Part shown: in pieces, positions 43,174 to 54,477 of the stretch
Position numbering within the stretch: the first letter of the stretch is position 1
How the letters are laid out: each line of letters starts with the position of its first letter
Assembly (NCBI RefSeq): GCF_000002865.3
Contig: NW_001865049.1
Span: forward strand, 838,774-902,773
DNA length: 64,000 bases
Source of the DNA: Monosiga brevicollis MX1
Lineage: Eukaryota; Opisthokonta; Choanoflagellata; Craspedida; Salpingoecidae
Direction of reading: 5' to 3'
The notes under the pieces: model-generated
Told to the model about the DNA's origin: nothing
What the model saw: only the letters and a program-made list of their open reading frames with translations
The model's database searches: none
Made by a program: the position numbers and the translations under genes

Positions 43174-45263
43174 TTAGTTACCCCGCACCTTGGTGTCCTT
43201 GCGAACAACAAAGCAGTTGAGACTCAGGCCGTCGCAAATGTCCAGCACGGCGCAAAAGGCATAAATCACTAAGGAAGATGGTCGCCAAGGGGCGGGTGAA
43301 GGACGGCGGGTGAGAGAGCACAAGGGTAGCAGAACCAGGGTTTCGTGCCAGTGCTTTGTCATCTCCTTTCTAAAACGCCAACTTTGCTATCCTCATTTGG
43401 GCTGTGAAATGACCAACGCACAAAAATCGATACACCAAAAGGCGATGGCAGCACCACAGCGCGCTTGATGGCTCAGGCCCGTAAACTCGGTCATCATAAA
43501 GACCACAGGCACCAAGTGGGCAGGATCAAATTGCGCCACGGGTACCTAGTGGCAGAGAGGACAACAAGGGTCAGTGTGGCGTTGAATCCTAAACACCCGA
43601 GCCACACAAAGACTAGCAATGCACCTTGGCCATATGGGCCACGATGAGCTTGCAAGTGAGCTTGGCGGAGGCACAACCCCAGCCTAGGTTGAAGAGGGCC
43701 GGCATCTGCACGCCGTGACAAGAGCAGGTTGCGTGAGTATCACTGCCCAAGTGGGCCATTGGGTTCTCGATGGGCGAGGCCAACGTCTCTTGCACCCTGC
43801 TACGCACGCACGCACCGAGGCATAACTGGGATAGCTTTGCATGTTGTGCACGCCAAGCATGAGGGCAAACATGGGCATCAGCGGCGACAAAATGCTTGTT
43901 TCCGCGATAGTAGTTCCCTCTGGTCCTGCAAGAGCAGAATGCAGCCACCATGCAGCCAGGCAGGCACACACACAGGCACCGACGCAGGAAAAATAAAAAC
44001 AAAAACGAAAAAAAAAAAGTCGCGTAGGTGGGTCAGCATAGACAAAGGAATTCAATGTGGGGCCAAGAGGCATCGGGGATCCGCCATGTACACGCACCGG
44101 GGCCGCCCTCAAAGATGCTGAGCACGAGGGTGATGGCAGTGCCAAAGATGGCAATGTACGGCACAAAGAGGTAGAAGAAGCGAAAGCTCAGACCACCCAC
44201 AGTCCAGTCCCAAAACTCCTCGCCAAAGTAAGCCGTCAAAAGCATGGCTCCGATAATGACATAATGCGTCTCCGTCACATCCACCCTGGAAGCAGCAAAG
44301 TGGATCCATTTGGAGAGAACATTCCAAATGTGAGCAAACCGTCTCGCTCGCAAAACATGCGTCATGGCACAGCGTCTTTTAACACGGCGTACTCGTGAAA
44401 TTTGAGGCGGCCCTTGACATAGCATTCCCAGTGCGTGGCATAGTAGATCGCAGCCGCGACCACAACCAAGATAAAGCCAGCATAGCTGTCATGCGTCTAA
44501 AGCCAGCATAAAATCAAGGCCACCAAGCCCAATTACACCAACATGTCAGGTTGTGTCGCGAGAGAGAAAAAAAGGAGGGAGAGAGAGGGAGAGAGGGAGG
44601 GAGGGAGGGAGGAAGGAATGAGCAAGCACGACAAGCAAAAAACACCTCACCTGTAGCATGACGGTCACGCCAACAACGACAACGACGGTGGACACGGCAT
44701 CACAACCATGGTCAAAGAGTTCTCCCAATGGAGATGCATTGCCTGTGCGTCGCGCCTGCTTGCCATCCAAGTTATCCATGGTTTGATAAAAGAATAGTCC
44801 CAGCGCCGTCAAGACGTAGGCCCAACTGGGGACCTGTGGGACACAGAGCACACACGTCACTGAGCCTGGTGCTACACGATGAAGGAGGGACATGGCAACG
44901 GAAGTGCAGCAATAAAAAGCCTACCGCGACGGCAGATTGGACAACCCCCAACTTGGCGTGTAGAAGCGTAAGGTGGGGCTAGATGCTGAACAGCGGCGAA
45001 CCGAGTTTTGCCATGTGGCAAACAAGTGCTCTTACCTGCAGTTGGCGATCCAAAAAGGAGCGACCTTCAACGCTATATTGGTGCTCTGCCAGGCTACGCA
45101 TATGTGGCACGGGCCACGTGATTCGACATGTAACAGGTTTTGAAGCTGAAAACACCAGGGCAAGAGAGAAGAAAGGGCGAGTCAAAGAAGCAACAGGGTC
45201 GGCTTACCCGCGCAGAACCTCGGGCTTGAATAGCCGGAGCTTGGGTTTTGTTGATGCAGCCAT
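43174..45263 (-). CDS. Choline/ethanolamine phosphotransferase (CDP-alcohol type)
   Basis: A leftward gene starting at 45263 ([19 protein letters not shown]) with many introns. The next exon gives [19 protein letters not shown], matching the N-terminal region of CEPT1/EPT1. Exon 44833-44655 carries the catalytic CDP-alcohol signature D-G-x2-A-R-x8-G-x3-D-x3-D as DGKQARR...GELFDHGCD. Then come [20 protein letters not shown] (near 44470), [20 protein letters not shown] (near 44260) and [20 protein letters not shown]. The C-terminal exon ends [20 protein letters not shown] and two more residues before the stop, close to the family tail. These enzymes move phosphocholine or phosphoethanolamine from CDP-alcohol to diacylglycerol in ER or Golgi membranes, the last step of the Kennedy pathway. 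Choline versus ethanolamine preference cannot be read from this. Confidence 0.9.
44575..44617. repeat. (GGGA)n-rich purine tract in an intron
   Basis: GAGAGAGGGA and GGGAGGGAGGGA units in the phosphotransferase intron following the exon with the catalytic signature (minus-strand pyrimidine tract near an acceptor). Confidence 0.85.
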
Positions 45264-45283
45264 GGTCTTGAGGTGGGAAGGTG

Positions 45284-45760
45284 TCAAATTTTTCGATAAT
45301 AGTGCCCTGCTGGGTCGGTAAAAGGGACGTGCTGTTCTTGAGCCGACAAACGGGCCTGAACCAGTTCAGTCTGAAGCACGAGCCCGACAAGGTTGCAGAT
45401 GGTGGAGCACAACCCCCCAAAAGCAAGGCAAAAAAGCAACAGCCGGGCAGCATGTGAGCGCGCCGCAGGCGCTTGCTGGTTTCTCGAAATAGCCTTCACA
45501 GCGCAAGCCCCTCTTCTTCGATCCCGACACGAGGGCACGAGGGTACCTGGCAACCAGAAGACTATAATGCACAAGACAATTGGTCCATTCACTCGTAACC
45601 AAGCCGCACAGCAAGGCAACACTGCCCAAAGCCAGCCAAGTCTAGTGCGAGCTGCCAAAATAATCGGAGAGGAGGTTGCCGCTCTCTCAGAGCCTCGAAA
45701 GGTAAGAGGAAATGCAACAGCTGTTGTGGACACGAACAACTCCTTGCTTGTGCAAGACAC
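45284..45760 (-). CDS. Possible small hydrophobic membrane protein
   Basis: An open frame of 158 codons with at least two hydrophobic stretches (NGPIVLCIIVFWLPGTLV and LLLFCLAFGGLCSTICNLVG) and a polar C-terminus ending AGHYYRKI. It ends only about 20 bases upstream of the phosphotransferase ATG on the same strand. It could be the 3' part of a spliced gene or a chance frame. I do not recognise the family, and codon use was not tested. Confidence 0.3.
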   Translation of the reverse strand: MSCTSKELFVSTTAVAFPLTFRGSERAATSSPIILAARTRLGWLWAVLPCCAAWLRVNGPIVLCIIVFWLPGTLVPSCRDRRRGACAVKAISRNQQAPAARSHAARLLLFCLAFGGLCSTICNLVGLVLQTELVQARLSAQEQHVPFTDPAGHYYRKI

Positions 45761-45915
45761 ACACGTCGTCTGCAGGTGTTGTCAGAATGTATTGTCATCA
45801 TTTTATTTCCCATGACATTGTTTTTTTCACACAATTCAGATTTCATGATGAGGCTTAACAGAGGACTGGTCAATTGAAACACTTAGGGGGCGAGGGGATT
45901 GAGCTGGTGGAGGGA

Positions 45916-48900
45916 TCAACTGGGGGCGGGTATTGAGCCTGCGCGTTTACACGAGACAAAGCCGACGACTTCTTCGAGAGTGAGGAGGATCGTGGTAGGC
46001 CAGCTGGTTGGTTGCTGCTTGGGGCTGCTGCCGTGCAGCGTTCCGGCCAGTCGAGCTGTGAGATCGGCGAGCGTCATCACCTACACAGGTGGCCGGCAAT
46101 TGCGCGCAGCAGTGAGACCATGTACCATGTAACATGATGCCATCAGCCAGCGAGTGGGTCAAAGAAAGGAGGTTACGCACCGTTGATTGTTCAATGCTTG
46201 CAGTATTGGCTGGGTGAAATTCATACAAGCCCGACCCTGGTGTTGCGGGTTCAAGCAAGCCATGCAGCACAAACGTGCCGTCATCGCCGCCATCAACCAT
46301 CAACCGTGTCTGATCCGCTTGCAACAGCCGCGCCAACACCTGCGTCTGTCGTCGCTGCGTACGCTGTCTAGAGTACGGGTATTGCTGTCGAGTAAAGGCG
46401 GGCAGAGGCTGGGTTGCGTTGGCACGTGTGCTGGAGCGGCAAGCCAAATCATCTTCCTGCCAAAAGCTGCTCTGCGACACCGACACCGAAACTGCACCGG
46501 GATTGGTTGAGCCCGCGGTGGCCGCAGGGGACGGGCGCCAGCGATCCACAAAACGGCCCAGCACACTAGGCTCACGCAAATCAGGGAAGCTGCTCCGTCG
46601 ACCCAGCTCGCCGCTCGTCCCCACTGATAAACTGGCTTGTGACATTTGGCTCATGCTCTTGGGAATGGGTGATTGCGATGGTAAAAGTGGTCGCGAGGGT
46701 GGGGGCGGGGGTACGGGCGGGAGCGGCAATGCTGGCGCATCATGCATCACGGGGCTCGGGGGCAGCAAGGACGGACTCAAATCTGGAGTCCATGGCGGGG
46801 GGACGCTCTCCAATTGTGCTGGCATACTCATGGCCAATCGGGGGCTCATCAGCGCGAGCTCGTTGCCTGGCGCCGCTTCGGGTCGAGTCCAGGAGACAGT
46901 GGGGCCGTGGGTGCGGCGATGTTCTGGTTCGGCGCCCAGGGATGCGCGCGCAGCAGCTCGATGCCGGGCCGCCCAGCGAGCCGCACTCCAGCGGTACAAA
47001 TGCCCACAAGCAGCCCCCACAGCAGTGCCAGCTGCCAGTGCCGCCTGCCGTAGGGCTCGGCCTCCTTGGCGCACCCTATGTGCCAAAAAGCAGTCAGATG
47101 CACGTATCACACTGCAGACTCAAGAACACACCAAGACGAAGCACAACCACAACATTCAACCACATGGCCTCATACCTCGAGGCCCGTGCATTGTGGGTTG
47201 CTGCATCTTCAGCGCCGTCTGGCGCGGGTCGGGGGTGTGGGGGGCTGGCATACAGCGCAGGAGAGGATGTGCCTTTGACAGGGCCAACGTAACCGGTTGC
47301 GGGCTCGCCGGTCGCGACGGCGGGCTCAGTCCAGGCATGGCGGTGCGAGCACATGCGCTCCGGACAGCACATGCGCATGAGATAGACAACAGCGCACAGC
47401 AGGATGAGCGAAATCAAGGACGAGAATAGGGCCAAGCCTGTGGCCCAGCTGAGATGCAGGGCATCAAAGAGGTCACCCAGGCCAAAGCCGCCGCCGGAGG
47501 TGACCTCGTCATCAATTTCAGGATTAAAGTCTTCCACACAGTCCTCCACAACGGTGTTGTTACAGTCACAGTCGCAGCCCCCCAGACAATAGCAGACGGC
47601 GGACGTGGAAAAGGTGACGCTTTTATTGACAACAAGGTAGCCGACGGCATCGAAGACCAGGACGTCACAAAAGTGATCGCCAGCTTCCTCGCTGACCACG
47701 TAAATGGGGAGCTGAAGCTGGATAAAGGACGTGATTTCGCGCTCATAGCTGGCTGAGCCTCGCGCGTTGCCATGACAAATGACGCTCACAGACACAAGGG
47801 CCGTCATGTTGGGACAGTTGGAATAGATGTTGGCCAATATAAAGCCGTTTCCAGAGAGAGCCTCGAAATTGGGTGAGCCGAGCGCCAGTGTCATGTCGCG
47901 GCACACAGCCGTGTAAACGGTGAGGTCATCAGCATTGACAGAGATGGTGATGCTGCTAATGTGCTGCTCCACTGGAAAGCGGATGCCATACCGGCTTTCC
48001 TCGTCATCCTCAACCTGGGCAAACCCATACGGATTGTAGGCAGAGAGAAGGTTAAAGGGTCGCTTACCAGCGTTGACCAGGGCCTGATCGGCGAGAAAGA
48101 AGTCGCGCGGCTGATTATTCAAGCACGTGCCCTCGCTGACGCCGCAGCCTCCGCCCTTGCCATGCAAGTAAAAGGCTAGGGGCTCCACGCCGATCTTGTC
48201 GCAGGTGGAACCCGTCATGTCAATGTCCGACTTGTCCACGACCAGGTAGGTGTCCATTCCATCCTTGGTCTGCTCGTGGGTATGCCAGTTGTCAACCGTC
48301 TCCAAAATGGGAGCCAGCAAGGTTTTGGAGCTCATGTCACGCAACTGCACAGGCGTGGCAAAGTCCCCGCCAAAGACGACGGACACTGCACCGTCGCTCG
48401 TTAGACCCCCGCGTAGATGTGGTCCCACCTCCAAGACGCCCTGACAGCGAAAGTCGGCGTACTCGTCTGGCAATTCCACGGTGCAATCCGGGCTGGCAGC
48501 CGGCACATCATCCTGTGTGGCATGGCTGTAGCCGGGACCCACAGCGTACTTGCGGTAGATGGAGACGTACACCTTGAAGCGGATGTGGCCCGGATCAAAA
48601 TCATAGACGCCGTACCAAAGCTCATCCGAGTATCTGAAGCAATGCGCGCTTTGTTGGCCTTTGCCAAAGAGGCCGCAGTCCAAATTGGCCCGATAGCTGT
48701 CGGTGGGCATGCCAATGCCCAGCTGGTCTGCTGTGGAGCAGCGGCAGCAAAAGCCTTGGGAGCCTTCCACCTTGGGCGCGATCAAGGGACAGACAGGGCA
48801 GCAAAGTGAAAAAGAGAAAAAGAAAACAAAGAAATAGCATGATGAGGATGAGTGCAGGCTACCTGTTTGCAGACTCAAGGGGGCAAACACGAACAAGCAC

Positions 48901-49477
48901 TTCAACAGGTCAAACCATTGATAGAGAGCCTTGACGGACGGCTGCGACCAGACTCACTTTCTTGCCACCCCCATCAATGAGCCAGCCACAGCTGGGACTG
49001 GAGTGGTACGGACTGTCTTTACATCCCGTCTTGTCTCCTGAGCCAAAGAGGCCACCCAGTAGGGTTTGAACGGGTTGAGCGATTTCGTAGGGTTTGTTGT
49101 TGACTACACCACGGTAACGCAGGGGGTATTCAATCTAACCAGACACACGCTGCTGTTAGCAAAAGGCTCTGGTTCGGTAAGCAAGCTGGCGCAGGCCGCA
49201 CCGATACACTGGTTTTTTGCACCACAATGATAAACTCATTCTCGCTGTCGCTGATGGCCCCATCCTCCGTGCGAGACTGGGTGAGGTGATAATACTCGCC
49301 ACCGCCCGTGCTGCCCAAGACGCCAAGATTGAGAACCATCTTACGCTCGCAATTGGGCTCCAGGCTTCCATCTCGCAAACACCGTTCAATCTGCCCAGCT
49401 GCTTTGATTTGGGCTTGAACAGCAGGGGATAAACCCATGATCGTGAAACAGGCCAGCAATGCAGTGAACCAGAGCAT
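45916..49477 (-). CDS. HAP2: HAP2/GCS1 gamete fusogen
   Basis: A leftward gene. The start at 49477 gives a signal peptide (MLWFTALLACFTIMGLSPAV) followed by IKAAGQIERC, as in the family. The second exon reads YPLRYRGVVNNKPYEIAQP and SPSCGWLIDGGGKK; the long third exon (about 48770-47165) opens EGSQGFCCRC. The HAP2-GCS1 block is clear: STCDKIGVEPLAFYLHG, GVSEGTCLNNQPRDFFLADQ and GKRPFNLLSAYNPYGF. A membrane helix (WATGLALFSSLISLILLCAV) lies near 47400. A long cytoplasmic tail, rich in Pro, Ser and Arg, follows in at least one large exon (about 47080-46195), ending near 45916 by phase. HAP2 drives gamete membrane fusion and shares the class II fusion fold. The join between the membrane part and the tail exon is likely but not proven. 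Confidence 0.92.
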
Positions 49478-50694
49478 GGCGCTGGTGTGGCAGCGCCGAG
49501 GATGATGGCCGTGTCTCTCTAATGACGAGTCCACTGGAACCCGCTCGACCAAGTAGTGGCGGCAGAAAATGCGGCATGCCAACCTTGAGCGGAAAAGTTG
49601 CTTCGCGTTGCTATCTCCCTAACCAGGACAACCTTTCTTTCCAACGCCATCGCCACCAGGGTGGAGGCAGATCCCATTGCTACCACAACCGATCGAGTGA
49701 GAATGATCGCACCAGCCATCCCAGCCGCTTTTTTCATTGGGCAAGTTGGGGTCGGGCGCTGGTTCGGCACCCGTTCAAAATCCTGTCCGCAGTTTTTTTT
49801 CCGCAAGGGCCATCACGCTGACATATAAAACGCGACCAAAATCACACTTTAAATACATTTACTGCTTGTAATGGTCACTAGTTACGCTTGCTGTAAAGTG
49901 CGTGACATTGGGCTGTTGCCGTGCATGCAGGTATGCGCGGCGGACAGAGCCGTTCTCGGGTAACGACGAACAGTGGCACGACGATGGTATCACAACCATC
50001 GGCATGGCGAAGGAGTACAACGCACAACGCACAACGCAGAACAGGCTCCGCTCAGCTTGGCTTGGCTTGGCTTGGTGCACTGCCCGCTTGCGGACATTCA
50101 GATCCCATTGCCACCTGTCGTTGCGAATCCCATGCGTGCATTCGGTGAATCGTGCGTTGAATCTGGCAGCTTCCGCGTCACACTTTTCCCACTTGCGTTC
50201 ACCACTTGACCCCACCGAGTGCAACAGGTTAGTCCAGCTGCCGCCGCCTCATTCCTCGACCCCAACGAGATACTCTCCAGTGGGCAGGAATTTCTCTGCT
50301 TCCATGCAGCTATTGTTTGAACGCTGTTGGCTCTTTCACGGGTGGTGATCCAACTACACCTGCAATTGCTCTCTGCCAGAGACACCCGAAGCTGCCTGCT
50401 CTCACGGGCACCCATCCTGTACTATAGCTTGCGCAGCCCATTTTCCGGATCGTCCGGATCCTCGTCGTGTGCTGCACCCAGTCCAAGGCAGCCCGACCCG
50501 TGCCCCCTTTGCCTTGCACCGAGCAGGCAAAGGTTGATATCACGAGGGCCTCGGTTTTCTCGTCCACTTGCAAGCCGCCTGCACACGAATCGCTCCAAAA
50601 GACATTGCTGCTTTTGTACGCGCGCACGGCCTGTTGTCGTGTCTGAAGCGACTTCCTCAAGCCGCCTGTTAGCTCGCCTCTTGACACCCTCGTC
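49478..50694. other. Divergent promoter region between HAP2 and the peroxidase-like gene
   Basis: About 1.2 kb with no convincing exon. It contains a short (TTGGC)n run (TTGGCTTGGCTTGGCTTGG) at about 50058-50077. Both flanking genes encode secreted-pathway membrane proteins and point away from each other. Confidence 0.5.
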
Positions 50695-53600
50695 ATGGCG
50701 ACAACAACGCCGGCACAAAAGTTTCGTGCTGGAGTTGGCCGGCGAGCCGTCTTGATCTGTGCTTGCGCCTTACTCGGGGCTTTGGTTGCCCCGACTGCTG
50801 CCTACACAGACCTGGATCTCCTGGAGTACGCACCACTAGACGGCTCTCACACGCGCGATGGCCACGTCGGTGCCACCTTGCACTCGCGTTGGCAGGGCGT
50901 GCCTCGCGTGCGGCGAGCCGATGCTACTTATGATGCACACAGCCAAAACACTGACGAGACCCCTGATGCCCATTTGGCGCCGGCCCCACGTATTGCAGTG
51001 GATGCTTTGCTTCCGGGTGTGATGCCAGATGGCGTTTCTCACACCCACAACGCGCTGCTGCCCTACTTTGCCCTCTTTGTCAACCTTGATCTCCTGCAGC
51101 TGGCTGAACAGGAGCGGATTTGCCGAGTCAATGCCACTGCCACAAACTGCACCGTTGCTATCAACAACGCAAGCTCCGTGCTTGACGCCTCGCAGATCTA
51201 CGGCGTCAATGCTGCTGATCATGCCCAAATCCGCACTGGAACCGATGGTACGATTCGCACCTTGCACACGGGGGCACTTGAGCATCTGACACGGTGCCAA
51301 GGGCTGGCCTGCGTGCTGGCCACCCACGTCCAATCGAGCACCCGTGGTCTGGTGACCGCCTTCAAGCTGATTTTCGAGCGCGAGCACAACCGCTGGTGCC
51401 GCACGCTGAAGCATGCCTTCCCCAGCTGGGGGGATCAGGAGCTCTTTGATGAGGCACGCAAGCATGTGATTGCCGTGTTGCAGTCAGTCACCTACGGCGA
51501 GCTTCTACCAGCACTCCTGGGTGAAACCTGCCCCCGCATGGATGGCAACTCCTTGGATACGGGCACCGAGTACATGCCGGAGGACGATAGCGCTCAGGTA
51601 CGAGGGCTAGACACGCGCTCGACCATTGTCATCCCCGCGTCGTGCCACTGCCCGTGGTCTTAGACCTGTCCCATCTCACAGTAATTTGGATTGGTTTTGC
51701 TTTTGTTCGCTCGTGGCGCTTTGAACCTTGCTTTTAGGTGGGACCCGAATATGTTGCGGCGGCAGATCTGCTCATGGCCACGGTGCCTCAGCGAGTAGAG
51801 CGCCGTGCTGTACGCGACAGGCGCGTGGCCCGCGACGCTGAGGTGCACGATCTGTTGGAGAATCTACTTGACAACACCACCATAACCATTGAGGAAGTGG
51901 CCACGCTCATTCTTGGCGCCACCTACCAACCCGCCAACCTCTTTATGGGTGAAGCCAGCAACAGTGCCATTTCGCGCTTTGACATTGTTGAGAGTGCCAT
52001 TGAACGGGCCCGTGCCCTGGGCGTAGTCCCGTACAACCAGCTGCGCCGCGCATACGGCCTGGATACGGCTGCCGACTTTGACGAAGTGACCACCGACGGC
52101 CGTATTGCTTACCTGTTGCGCACCAGCTATGGTGCCAACATTGAAGAGTTGGACGCATTTGTTGGAGCGGCTGCCGAGGAGCCCATTCGCGGCAGCATCT
52201 TTGGCGAAACACTCTCTCGCGTAATTTGCGGAACCTTTGCCCGCCTGCGCAAAAACGATCCTCTACACTACGAAAGCGGCGCCCACTTCAACGCGTCTGA
52301 GCTTGGCCGCCTGCATCGCATTAGCCTCGGCAACATCCTGCGTGCCAACGTGCCCGAGCTCGCGAGCATCAACCTCAATCGGGTCTTTTACCTGCCAGAG
52401 CCACAGAACACGGAAGCCGTCAACGTCGACTGCGTTGTTTCGGAGTGGATGACCACCGGTCCCTGCTCGCATTACTGCGGCGGTGGTTCCCGCCCGCAGG
52501 TGCGCAAGGTGCTTCGTGCGCCGCGCGGTGCTGGTCTTCCCTGCCCCGAACTGCGCCGCGCTGTTGGCTGCAACTTGAAGCGCTGCACGGATGATGACTT
52601 GAGCAACATTAGCGCCACGCGGTCCTGTGTTGTGGGATTCTGGGCCAACTATGGCCCATGCCTCAACGGGTCTCAAGTTCAGGGTCGCCCAGTGCTGCGC
52701 CCTCCCACCACGGGTGTGGATGACTGCCCCGACGTCGAGCGTCGCATCTCGTGCACAGACAATATGCTGACTGCTGCCGAATTGGAGGAGGCCGACGACG
52801 ACGCCCAGCTTCTCGAGCCTACCGAGGAGCCTGACGAGGACGAGAACGAGGAGGACGAAGGAGAGACCGAGCCGGAGACGTGCGTCATGTCCGACTGGTC
52901 GGAGCTCTCTCCCTGCAGCCGTTCGTGTGGGGGTGGTGTACAAATGCAGCAACGGACCATCATCTCGCGCCCTTCGTACAAGACCAAATGCCCGAGCTTG
53001 GTCAAGGTGATGCAGTGCAATCTGCATCCCTGTGCTTCAACCCCGCCGACAGCGGGAGTTGGCACAACCACATCCACCGATGATGCAGGTACCGAGGCCA
53101 GTGCGGGCCAGGCATCTTGTGCCGGTCAGGTAGTTGTCCTTCAGGGTCGCCGTCAGCAGGCGTGCAGTGACTTGGCGCACGGCGCCACCTGCAGTTGGCT
53201 CACCGAAAACGAGATGCAGCGGTGCTCGGTACGTTTTGAAATAGCCTCCGTGCTCTTGCCTGCATGTTGCGACGGGTTGTCGTGCTTGTGTCGCGCGTCG
53301 GCATAGGGCCAGGAGCCTGCATCACCCTTTTTTTCAGTACCACGGGGCCTCACTCACACATCTTGGCGGACAATTCCATGCGCTTTTAGGTCTCGTGCTC
53401 CAATGGCACGCTCAGTGCGGCTGCCTGCATCACCGTGCAGAACGAAAACAAGGACCTCTCCGAGGCCGAGAATGGGTCAGGGGATAGCGGGTCGCAGGTG
53501 GGCGGTGATGACGCACGGGGCAAGTACGGTACCATCACCGCAATGTTGGTCGGCGTGGCCCTGGTCATTGGCCTTTTGGCTGCGGCATATACATGGCATC

Positions 53601-53938
53601 GCCACCGTAACTCGGCGCGTCAAGAGCTTTCGTCTTCGTTGGCCTCGTCCACCCTGACCATGTTATCAGATCCCACCATGTTGGATCCCGTGGCACCCAT
53701 GACCGCGCCCACCAATGCTGGCCTGTCGCCGCCGGGTCGCCTGAAACGTCGCACGTCAGACCTATTGCCCGTTGGTGAGCACGAAAGCATGGGTGATTTT
53801 GACACAGAGCCCGAGGCAAGCACAGCGACGGCTGTGCGCGCCCCTGCTGGCCCGGGTCTGCATGGTCGCCACGGCTATGAACGGCGTGCCTCACTCAAGT
53901 ACATTGGTGGTTTGGAGAACCCTCAGTCTGAGGCTTGA
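50695..53938 (+). CDS. Membrane-anchored animal-type peroxidase homologue with TSP1 repeats, heme ligands lost
   Basis: Three exons in phase: 50695-51597, 51739-53227 and 53390-53938. A signal peptide (VLICACALLGALVAPTAA) is followed by an animal heme peroxidase-like domain, with SSVLDASQIYG (calcium loop), IFEREHNRW and SVTYGELLPALLG. At the distal site the usual D-H-D reads FVNLD, so the heme-linked Asp is Asn and the distal His is Leu. At the proximal site the usual RFGHT region reads ADLLMATVPQRVER, so the His is Ala. Three TSP1-like repeats follow (starting CVVSEWMTTGPCSHYCGGG, CVVGFWANYGPC and CVMSDWSELSPCSRSCGGG), then a Cys-rich stretch, one membrane helix (ITAMLVGVALVIGLLAAAYT) and a Ser/Pro-rich tail. 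It is probably a cell-surface binding or adhesion protein rather than an enzyme. Confidence 0.88.
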
Positions 53939-54477
53939 GACACGACAAGAGGCAAGCTATCCGCACCATTCTGCTGTGCTCTTCAAGCGTTTTTTCGGCC
54001 ACTTCCCCCACAAACCCTATTTCCATTGTCCAAGTGTTGTCACGTCAACATTTTGGCCGGAGAGTCAACTCGCTTCGTCAGCCTGCAAATAATATGATCT
54101 ACACCAAAAGTTCCACCTGAGCCTGCCATGGCGAGCCTGTTGGCGTTTGATGTGTCTCCGTGCCCTAGCATGCGGGATGCAAATACACGAAGCGCAGCGA
54201 AGCATCGGGGCTCGTTTGCTTTGAGCTTTGGCGACAGATCGATTCATATCAGACACGTGACATTTTCAATTGATTTGATGTATTGCAGTTTGACACCGCT
54301 GTAGCGCTTCCAGCCGCGTCTGGGCGGCCGACCCGCGACACGCCAGCCTAAAAAGGGGCCAGATGTTTGCAAAGAATGCAAGGATGTCCGTCAAGCATGC
54401 AAGCCGTCAAGCTCACACATGAAAAGTAATTGAGACATGCAACAGGAAACACATTCAAAGATGGGCGGGAGACATGA
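53939..54477. other. Convergent intergenic region
   Basis: It lies between the 3' ends of the peroxidase-like gene and the TPPGSD-repeat gene. No gene or repeat was recognised. Confidence 0.5.

Noticed and set aside
46419-47429. Plus-strand 336-codon Gly/Ala/Arg-rich frame
   Set aside because: It is opposite the HAP2 tail and membrane exons, whose strand carries recognised motifs; high GC keeps the reverse strand open.
52263-53077. Minus-strand frames opposite the peroxidase-like gene
   Set aside because: The plus strand has TSP1 and peroxidase motifs with in-phase exons; the reverse frames have none.
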